DNA of 6,582 bases, taken from assembly GCA_023426225.1 (NCBI GenBank), contig JAFABD010000194.1, positions 1 to 6,582 on the forward strand. The letters run 5' to 3'. The notes under the pieces are model-generated. The model searched no databases. It saw nothing but the letters and a program-made list of their open reading frames with translations, and was not told the DNA's origin. The position numbers and the translations under genes were made by a program. Origin of the DNA: Pseudomonadota bacterium (GTDB lineage: Bacteria; Pseudomonadota; Alphaproteobacteria; Sphingomonadales; Sphingomonadaceae). Below are positions 1-4,761 of this stretch, piece after piece (the first letter of the stretch is position 1; each line of letters begins with the position of its first letter).

Positions 1-5
1 CGCCT

Positions 6-29
6 GGGGGGGGGCAGGATGGGGTGGGG
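6..29 (+). other. G-rich tract just downstream of ispA (G-quadruplex candidate)
   Basis: The plus strand carries nine consecutive G residues (6-14), then CAGGAT, then two GGGG runs separated by a single T (21-29). Together these could supply four G-runs with short loops, the pattern of an intramolecular G-quadruplex. The tract lies in the short stretch after the ispA stop codon, so the ispA transcript would carry the complementary C-rich sequence. No hairpin plus T-tract terminator is seen in the 31 nt after ispA. Function is unknown; in GC-rich DNA such a run can also be chance or a sequencing-error hotspot. Confidence 0.3.
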
Positions 30-31
30 CG

Positions 32-943
32 TCAGCGATCGCGTTCGAGCACGAAGCGCGCGATGTCGCGCAACAGCTCGGCCTCGGCGCCATAGGGGTG
101 GAGGTGCGCAACCGCCTGGTCGACGAGCAGCCGCGCCTGGTCGCGTGCGCGTTCGAGGCCGAGCAGCGTCAGGAAGGTTTCCTTGCCGCGCGCGCCGTCC
201 TTGCGGAGCTTCTTGCCCGCCAGCGCCTCGTCGCCTTCGGCATCGAGGATGTCGTCGGCGATCTGGAAGGCGAGCCCGATATCGCGCGCATAGCCGCGCA
301 GGCCCGTGCGCCCTTCAGGCGCGACACGGCCCAGGATTGCGCCCGATTCGACCGCGCAGCTGATGAGTGCGCCGGTCTTGAGCGCCTGAAGCCGGGTGAC
401 GGTGGCAAGGTCGAAGCTCGACCGTTCGGCCTCGAGGTCCATCATCTGCCCGCCGGCCATGCCCGCGGGGCCGGAGGCATGGGCCAGCGCGCCGATCAGC
501 TCGACGCGCACGAACGGGTCGGGATGCGTCGCCTCGTCGGCGAGAATCTCGAACGCGAGCGCGTGCAGGCAGTCGCCGGCCAGGATTGCCGTCGCCTCGT
601 CGAACGCCTTGTGCACGGTCGGCTTACCGCGGCGGATGTCGTCGTCGTCCATCGCGGGCAGGTCGTCATGCACCAGCGAATAGACATGGATGCACTCGAG
701 CGCGGTCGCGACGCGCGCCGCGCAGCCGCGGTCGACGCCGAAAAGCTGCGCGGTGGCAAAGACGAGCAGCGGGCGCAGCCGCTTGCCGGCGCCGATCGCC
801 GCGTGCCGCATCGCGCGGTAGAGCGCGGCGCGCGGATCGCCGGGAACCGCGAGCAGGCGGTCGAACTGGCGGTCGATCTCTTCGGAGACCTGCTGGAGCG
901 CCGATCGGAGCGTCAGGCTGGCATCGGGCACGGGGGCGGCCAT
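32..943 (-). CDS. ispA: Farnesyl diphosphate synthase (geranyltranstransferase)
   Basis: This 303-residue protein belongs to the trans-isoprenyl diphosphate synthase family. It is expected to condense isopentenyl diphosphate with dimethylallyl and geranyl diphosphate to make C15 farnesyl diphosphate in the cytoplasm, feeding ubiquinone, undecaprenyl phosphate, hopanoids and carotenoids. The family motifs are present: GAGKRLRP at 51-58; the first Asp-rich motif DDLPAMDDDD at 93-102 with the four-residue insertion typical of bacterial FPP synthases; and the second motif FQIADDILD at 226-234. Tyr88, five residues before the first Asp motif, and the context YSLVHDDLPAMDDDD closely match E. coli IspA, which argues for C15 product rather than longer chains. 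Length fits the family (about 300). The start at 943 was chosen because it lies 4 nt after the xseB stop and the family homology begins there; the frame stays open back to 1126, but that part overlaps xseB antiparallel in frame choice and is Arg/Pro/Ser-rich. No clear Shine-Dalgarno is visible, consistent with translational coupling to xseB. dxs often follows in relatives but would lie outside the window. Confidence 0.95.
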   Translation of the reverse strand: MAAPVPDASLTLRSALQQVSEEIDRQFDRLLAVPGDPRAALYRAMRHAAIGAGKRLRPLLVFATAQLFGVDRGCAARVATALECIHVYSLVHDDLPAMDDDDIRRGKPTVHKAFDEATAILAGDCLHALAFEILADEATHPDPFVRVELIGALAHASGPAGMAGGQMMDLEAERSSFDLATVTRLQALKTGALISCAVESGAILGRVAPEGRTGLRGYARDIGLAFQIADDILDAEGDEALAGKKLRKDGARGKETFLTLLGLERARDQARLLVDQAVAHLHPYGAEAELLRDIARFVLERDR

Positions 944-947
944 CGGT

Positions 948-1193
948 TCAGCCGGCGTTGAAGGGAACGGCCGCGGTCGGCCGCCCCTCCGCGTCGGTGC
1001 GGATCGCCTCGATCCGTGCCTGTGCCTCGTCGAGCCGCGCGGCGCATTGCCGGCGCAGCCGGTCGCCGCGTTCGTAAAGCTCGATCGCCTCCTTGAGTTC
1101 GGCCTCGCCGCTCTCCAGTCGACCAACGATCCGTTCCAGTTCGCGAAGCGCTTCCTCGAAGGACAGCGCGGCGATATCCGCTTCCTCTGCCAT
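948..1193 (-). CDS. xseB: Exodeoxyribonuclease VII small subunit
   Basis: This 81-residue acidic helical protein is the small subunit of exonuclease VII. Several copies assemble with XseA into the enzyme that degrades single-stranded DNA in both directions to short oligonucleotides. The family signature is clear: SFEEALRELERIVGRLESGE at 11-30, followed by ELYERGDRLRRQCAARL at 38-54 and a C-terminal helix EAQARIEAI. Length matches the family (about 75-85 residues). The ATG at 1193 gives the standard N-terminus a few residues before the SFEEAL motif. The same frame remains open upstream as far as 2729, but that is the antisense of the dehydrogenase gene and not coding. The gene is the first of a two-gene unit with ispA, the gap being 4 nt; this pair is conserved in many proteobacteria. 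No strong ribosome binding site is seen before the start. xseA is not in the window. Confidence 0.95.
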   Translation of the reverse strand: MAEEADIAALSFEEALRELERIVGRLESGEAELKEAIELYERGDRLRRQCAARLDEAQARIEAIRTDAEGRPTAAVPFNAG

Positions 1194-1280
1194 GGCTGCT
1201 GCTATGCGGCAGGCGAGGTTCGCTTTGCAACCGTCGTCGCCGCAATCGGTTGGAAGCCCGGGCGAAAGGAGTCTTTCTGC
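1194..1280. promoter_or_regulatory. Divergent intergenic region between xseB and the aldehyde dehydrogenase
   Basis: These 87 nt must hold the start signals for the xseB-ispA unit (leftward) and the dehydrogenase (rightward). I cannot find a convincing -35/-10 pair on either strand. An inverted repeat is visible: CAACCG at 1228-1233 and CGGTTG at 1247-1252, separated by 13 nt, which places the half-sites about two helical turns apart as for a dimeric regulator. The repeat is short and could be chance. Confidence 0.4.
1264..1271 (+). promoter_or_regulatory. Ribosome binding site of the aldehyde dehydrogenase
   Basis: GAAAGGAG lies 9 nt before the ATG at 1281. It is a good Shine-Dalgarno match and decides the start of the dehydrogenase, ruling out the 78-codon upstream extension of the open frame. 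Confidence 0.8.
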
Positions 1281-2678
1281 ATGTTCACCAGCATCAATCC
1301 CGCCACCGGCGAGTCGGGCGAATCGTTCGCCGCCTTCGACGCCGACGCCATCGAACGCGCGCTCGACGCCGCGACCACGGGCTATCGGCAGTGGCGCACG
1401 TCGCCGATCGAACGGCGGACCGCGCTGCTCGACGCGATCGCCGACCAGTGGGAGGCCAACAAGCGCCGCCTTGCCGAGACCGCGGTGCGCGAAATGGGCA
1501 AGACGATCACCGGCGCGATCGGCGAGGTGGAAAAGTGCATCGCCGGCTGGCGCTATTATGCGCGCGAGGGCGCGCGCCATCTGGCACCGGTGGAGATCGC
1601 GACCGCGAGCGGCCATGCCGTCGCGCACTGGCTGCCGATCGGGCCGGTGCTGGCGGTGATGCCGTGGAACTTCCCGTACTGGCAGGTCGTGCGCTTCCTG
1701 GCGCCGACGATCCTTGCGGGCAATGTCGGCCTGCTCAAGCACGCGTCGAGCGTGCAGGGCTGCGCCGCGCTGATCGAGGAGCTGACGACGGCCGCGGGCG
1801 CGCCCGCCGGGCTGTTCCAGAACCTGCCGATCAAGTCGGACCAAGTCGCCGCGATCATCGCCGACCGCCGCGTCGTCGCGGTCACGCTGACCGGCAGCGA
1901 GGGGGCGGGCGCCAAGGTCGCGCAGGCGGCGGGGCAGGCGCTCAAGAAAGTCGTGCTCGAACTCGGTGGTTCGGATCCGTTCATCGTCATGCCTTCGGCC
2001 GATCTGGACCGGGCGGTGAAGACCGCAGTGACCGCGCGCGTCCAGAATGCCGGCCAGAGCTGTATCTGCGGCAAGCGGATGATCGTCCATGCCGACATCT
2101 ATGACGCGTTCCTCGAACGGTTCGTCGCCGGCATGGCCGCGGTGAAGATCGGCGACCCGATGGACGCGGCGACGGGGATGGGCCCGCTGTCGAGCGTCGC
2201 GCAGCGCGACGCCGTGCTCGACCAGGTGATGCGCGCCAAGGCCGCCGGCGGCCGGCTGCTCGTCGGCGGCGAGAAGATCGACCGGCCGGGGGCGTGGATG
2301 ACGCCGGGCGTGCTCGTCGACCTCGATCCCACGCTCGACGTCGCGCGCGAGGAGATTTTCGGCCCGGTGGCCGCGGTCTATCGCGCCGCCGACATCGATG
2401 CCGCGATCGCGCTGGCGAACGACGTCCCCTATGGCCTGGGGGCGAGCGTGTGGACCGCCGACAGCGCCGAGGTCGCGCGTTTTGCCCGCGACATCGAATC
2501 GGGGATGATGGCGGTCAACAGCCTGCTCGCCTCGACGCCGGAGGCGCCGTTCGGCGGCATCAAGCTTTCGGGCCATGGCCGCGAACTCGGCCCCTGGGGG
2601 CTGCACGAGTTCATGAACCTCAAATCGGTGATGTACGCCGACAAGGCGGGCGTCACGGGGCCGCGCGCGGGCGACTGA
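1281..2678 (+). CDS. NAD(P)+-dependent succinate-semialdehyde dehydrogenase (Sad/YneI-like aldehyde dehydrogenase)
   Basis: This 465-residue protein is a complete member of the aldehyde dehydrogenase superfamily, predicted to oxidise succinate semialdehyde (or a similar short semialdehyde) to the acid with NAD+ or NADP+ in the cytoplasm. Visible landmarks are PWNFPYWQ at 129-136 (oxyanion Asn130), the cofactor-binding Lys153 in LLKHA, TGSEGAG at 204-210, the general base Glu227 in LELGG, the catalytic Cys261 in GQSCICGKR, and EIFGP at 358-362. The start INPATGE, LLKHA, LELGGSDPFIV and the C-terminal GRELGPWGLHEF closely resemble E. coli Sad (YneI), a succinate-semialdehyde dehydrogenase of nearly equal length (462). 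Unlike my memory of Sad, a second cysteine, Cys263, follows the catalytic one (CxC), as in GabD-type enzymes and human ALDH5A1. The start is fixed by GAAAGGAG 9 nt upstream. No GABA transaminase or transporter gene lies beside it, so the substrate is inferred from family only; other aliphatic aldehydes remain possible. Confidence 0.9.
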   Translation: MFTSINPATGESGESFAAFDADAIERALDAATTGYRQWRTSPIERRTALLDAIADQWEANKRRLAETAVREMGKTITGAIGEVEKCIAGWRYYAREGARHLAPVEIATASGHAVAHWLPIGPVLAVMPWNFPYWQVVRFLAPTILAGNVGLLKHASSVQGCAALIEELTTAAGAPAGLFQNLPIKSDQVAAIIADRRVVAVTLTGSEGAGAKVAQAAGQALKKVVLELGGSDPFIVMPSADLDRAVKTAVTARVQNAGQSCICGKRMIVHADIYDAFLERFVAGMAAVKIGDPMDAATGMGPLSSVAQRDAVLDQVMRAKAAGGRLLVGGEKIDRPGAWMTPGVLVDLDPTLDVAREEIFGPVAAVYRAADIDAAIALANDVPYGLGASVWTADSAEVARFARDIESGMMAVNSLLASTPEAPFGGIKLSGHGRELGPWGLHEFMNLKSVMYADKAGVTGPRAGD

Positions 2679-2687
2679 ACCGCAACG

Positions 2688-2724
2688 AAAAAGGGGGAGC
2701 GCGCCGCTGCCGACGCGCTCCCCC
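2688..2724 (-). terminator. Intrinsic terminator of the acyl-CoA ligase gene, in the convergent gap
   Basis: A perfect 11-bp GC-rich stem is formed by GGGGGAGCGCG (2693-2703) and CGCGCTCCCCC (2714-2724) with a 10-nt loop. Read on the minus strand, the hairpin is followed at once by five T residues (plus-strand A-run 2688-2692), the classic Rho-independent form, and it begins 20 nt after the ligase stop codon. In the plus direction the same hairpin follows the dehydrogenase stop by 14 nt but lacks a T-tract, so it may work less well that way. It separates two convergent genes. Confidence 0.85.
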
Positions 2725-2744
2725 CGCATTGCGACCGGCGTGGA

Positions 2745-4442
2745 TCAGGATGCCGCGCGGGCTTCCTTCTCTGCCTTGACCTCGTTGATCAGGTCCTTGC
2801 GGCTCAGCTTGCCGATCATCGTCTTGGGCAGCGCATCGCGGACGACCAGTTCGGTCACGCGTTCATGCTTGCCGACGCGGCTGTTGAGCCACATGCACAG
2901 CTCCGGCCCCTCGACATGCGAGCCCTCGTTGAGCGTGACATAAGCGTGCGGCAGCTCGCCATGATAGGCGTCGGGAAGGCCGATCACGAGCGCTTCCTTC
3001 ACCGCCGGGTGCGAATAGAGCACCGATTCGATGTGGCTGGGGAACACCTTGAACCCGCCGACGGCGATCATGTCCTTCAGCCGGTCGACGATGCGGATAT
3101 AGCCGTCCTCGTCGATCTCACCGACATCGCCCGTGCGCAGCCAGCGGCCGTCGACGAACACGCCGGCATCGGCATCGGGGCGGTTCCAGTAGCCGCGCAT
3201 GATCTGCGGCCCCGAAACGACGATCTCGCCCGGTTCGCCCGGCGGCGGCGGGCGGGTGGGGTCTTCCTTGTCGACCAGCCGCACGCTCGTCGCCGCGATC
3301 GGCTGGCCGATCGTGCCCGACTTGTTGAGCCCGACATAGGGATTGGCGGAGACCACGCCCGAGGTTTCGGACAGGCCATAGCCCTCGATCACCGTCGCGC
3401 CGGTGATGCGCTCGAACGCCTGCTTGAGCTGTTCGGGCAGCGGCGCGCCGCCCGAGATGCAGAAGCGCAGGCTGGAAAAGTCCGCGGCCTTCATCCCCGG
3501 CACGTCGAGCAGCGCCTGGTACATCGTCGGCACGCCGGGAAGCGCGCGCGGGCGGGTGCGGCGCATCGCTTCGATCGTCTGGGCGGCGTTGAAGCGCGGC
3601 AGCATCACGATCTCGCCGCCGGTGACGACGGTGCGGTTGAGGACGCAGGTATTCGCAAAGACGTGGAAGAAGGGCAGCACGCCCAGGATCCGGTCGACCG
3701 TGTGGCCCATGTCGGGGTCGAGCCGCGCCACCTGCCGGGCATTGGCCGACAGGTTCTGGTGCGTCAGCATGGCACCCTTGGGCGTGCCGGTGGTGCCGCC
3801 GGTATACTGGATCAGCGCAAGGTCGTTTTCGGGATCGATCGTGGGAACGGGGAAGCGGCCGTCATTGGCGATCAGCCTGGAAAAGGCGGTGATGCGCGCA
3901 TCGTCGGGGCGCGGCGCGACTTCGTTGCGGCGGAACAGGCGATAGGCGATCGACTTGGCGGCGGGCAGCGCCCCCGCGACCGATCCGACAACGAGCCGTT
4001 CGAGGCCGCTGCGCTCGAGCACCTTGATCGCGGTGGGCAGCAACGCCGTGGCCGACACGGTGAAGAGCAGCCGGGTGCCCGAATCGGCAACCTGCGCCGC
4101 CAGTTCGTCGACGCTGTACAGCGGCGAGAAGTTCACCACCGTCGCGCCCAGTTTCAGGATGCCGTAATAGGCCGCGACATAATGGGGGACGTTGGGCAGG
4201 AACAGCCCGATCCGGTCTCCCTTGCCATAGCCCATGCGGGCAAGGCCGGCGGCGACGCGGTTGGCGCCGTCGAGCACCTCCGCATAATCGTATTTCCGGC
4301 CCATGAAATCGAGGAACGGCGCGGCCGGGTTGGCCTTCGCGCTCGCCTCCAGAAGATCGACCATCGAGGTGGGGGTGAAATCCTCATCCCAATTGCCCGG
4401 ATGTCGATACGCTGTGCGCCAAATATGCTCAGGGTCAATCAT
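2745..4442 (-). CDS. Long-chain fatty acid--CoA ligase (AMP-forming, FadD-type)
   Basis: This 565-residue protein belongs to the ANL adenylate-forming superfamily and is predicted to activate a fatty acid as acyl-AMP and then transfer it to CoA, usually at the inner membrane face. Motifs appear in order: P-loop YTGGTTGTPKG at 213-223, the PFFHVFA segment at 257-263, the GYGLSET motif at 354-360, RTGDVG with the ribose-binding Asp439, the hinge region DRLKDMI at 453-459, GGFKVFPSHIE at 462-472, and the C-terminal adenylation lysine Lys545 in PKTMIGK. Length matches E. coli FadD (561). The chain length accepted cannot be read from sequence with certainty; medium-chain or aromatic acids are alternatives. 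The ATG at 4442 gives a normal N-terminus; no Shine-Dalgarno precedes it, and the longer open frame to 4571 overlaps the small upstream gene. The gene lies 31 nt after the small membrane-protein gene and ends at an intrinsic terminator, so it is the last gene of its unit. Confidence 0.92.
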   Translation of the reverse strand: MIDPEHIWRTAYRHPGNWDEDFTPTSMVDLLEASAKANPAAPFLDFMGRKYDYAEVLDGANRVAAGLARMGYGKGDRIGLFLPNVPHYVAAYYGILKLGATVVNFSPLYSVDELAAQVADSGTRLLFTVSATALLPTAIKVLERSGLERLVVGSVAGALPAAKSIAYRLFRRNEVAPRPDDARITAFSRLIANDGRFPVPTIDPENDLALIQYTGGTTGTPKGAMLTHQNLSANARQVARLDPDMGHTVDRILGVLPFFHVFANTCVLNRTVVTGGEIVMLPRFNAAQTIEAMRRTRPRALPGVPTMYQALLDVPGMKAADFSSLRFCISGGAPLPEQLKQAFERITGATVIEGYGLSETSGVVSANPYVGLNKSGTIGQPIAATSVRLVDKEDPTRPPPPGEPGEIVVSGPQIMRGYWNRPDADAGVFVDGRWLRTGDVGEIDEDGYIRIVDRLKDMIAVGGFKVFPSHIESVLYSHPAVKEALVIGLPDAYHGELPHAYVTLNEGSHVEGPELCMWLNSRVGKHERVTELVVRDALPKTMIGKLSRKDLINEVKAEKEARAAS

Positions 4443-4456
4443 TGACACAGGTGTAA
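4443..4456 (-). promoter_or_regulatory. Imperfect palindrome directly before the acyl-CoA ligase start
   Basis: Read on the minus strand, TTACACctGTGTCA lies immediately upstream of the ligase ATG where a Shine-Dalgarno would be expected. The two 6-nt arms match at five positions around a 2-nt centre. It could be an operator, or an RNA element that affects initiation, but it is short and may be chance. No regulator gene is adjacent. Confidence 0.25.
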
Positions 4457-4473
4457 GCAGCCCGGCGAAGGCG

Positions 4474-4677
4474 TCAATAGGCGAGGCGTTTGGCCCCCGT
4501 GACGAGCAGCGACACCGCAACCATGCCCAGGTCGATGGCGGCATCGACCTGAGGGCCGGCAACGTCGCCATGACGTACCGTAATCCGGATTTCGGCGTGG
4601 GGCGGACCGGCGATCACCGCCGCGACGAGCAGCAGCGCGAGGCCAGCCAATATGGTCCTGCGTCGACGGCCCTGCAT
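4474..4677 (-). CDS. Small membrane protein of unknown function (67 residues, two predicted helices)
   Basis: I do not recognise this family. The 67-residue product begins with a basic stretch (MQGRRRR), followed by a hydrophobic helix at about 9-24 (TILAGLALLLVAAVIAG), a polar segment at 25-45 containing two His and the run EIRITVRHGD, and a second, more moderate hydrophobic helix at about 46-61 ending in GAKRLAY. The positive-inside rule suggests both ends are cytoplasmic with the short loop in the periplasm; the first helix could instead act as an uncleaved signal anchor. The case for a real gene is strong: GGAGGAGAG ends 3 nt before the ATG, with the GGAGG core 7 nt away, and the composition is unlike the Arg/Ala/Pro-rich chance frames around it. 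An upstream in-frame ATG at 4725 would include the ribosome binding site and is rejected. It lies 84 nt after the diguanylate cyclase gene and 31 nt before the acyl-CoA ligase, all in the same direction. Confidence 0.75.
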   Translation of the reverse strand: MQGRRRRTILAGLALLLVAAVIAGPPHAEIRITVRHGDVAGPQVDAAIDLGMVAVSLLVTGAKRLAY

Positions 4678-4680
4678 ATC

Positions 4681-4689
4681 CTCTCCTCC
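4681..4689 (-). promoter_or_regulatory. Strong ribosome binding site of the 67-residue membrane protein
   Basis: On the minus strand GGAGGAGAG precedes the ATG at 4677, with 7 nt between the GGAGG core and the start codon. It is the best Shine-Dalgarno in the window and sets the start of the small gene. Confidence 0.8.
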
Positions 4690-4696
4690 GCCGCGC

Positions 4697-4725
4697 ACGA
4701 TACGCCCGATGGCGAATCGGGGCAA
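4697..4725 (-). promoter_or_regulatory. Candidate sigma-70-type promoter with a palindrome in its spacer
   Basis: On the minus strand TTGCCC (4720-4725) and TATCGT (4697-4702) are 17 nt apart, each matching four of six consensus positions. The spacer largely contains a perfect inverted repeat, CCCGAT and ATCGGG, around a 5-nt loop (4705-4721). The predicted transcription start, near 4690, would leave only about 12-13 nt of leader before the small gene's ATG, so the leader would be almost only the ribosome binding site. The same hairpin could act in a read-through transcript from the cyclase gene; no T-tract follows it, so it is not a standard terminator. Confidence 0.3.
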
Positions 4726-4761
4726 GCGAATCGCACGGGCGGGGCGTGTTCGGGCGACGGT

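Noticed and set aside
98..961. Plus-strand open frame of 287 codons opposite ispA.
   Set aside because: Antisense shadow of a gene with both Asp-rich prenyltransferase motifs; no domain seen.
944..1126. N-terminal extension of ispA by 61 codons.
   Set aside because: It overlaps xseB in another frame, is Arg/Pro/Ser-rich and is not found in the prenyltransferase family as known; the ATG at 943 fits gene spacing and family length.
1194..2729. Minus-strand open frame continuing upstream from xseB through the whole dehydrogenase gene (593 codons in total).
   Set aside because: It is antisense to a clear aldehyde dehydrogenase with all catalytic motifs; translation is His/Arg/Asp-rich without domains. 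Long antisense frames are expected in GC-rich DNA. Only the last 81 codons (xseB) are real.
2865..4445. Plus-strand open frame of 526 codons.
   Set aside because: It is antisense to the acyl-CoA ligase, whose adenylation motifs are complete; the translation is a His/Arg/Asp-rich shadow.
4443..4571. N-terminal extension of the acyl-CoA ligase by 43 codons.
   Set aside because: It overlaps the small membrane-protein gene and encodes a Ser/Arg/Pro-rich stretch unlike FadD N-termini.
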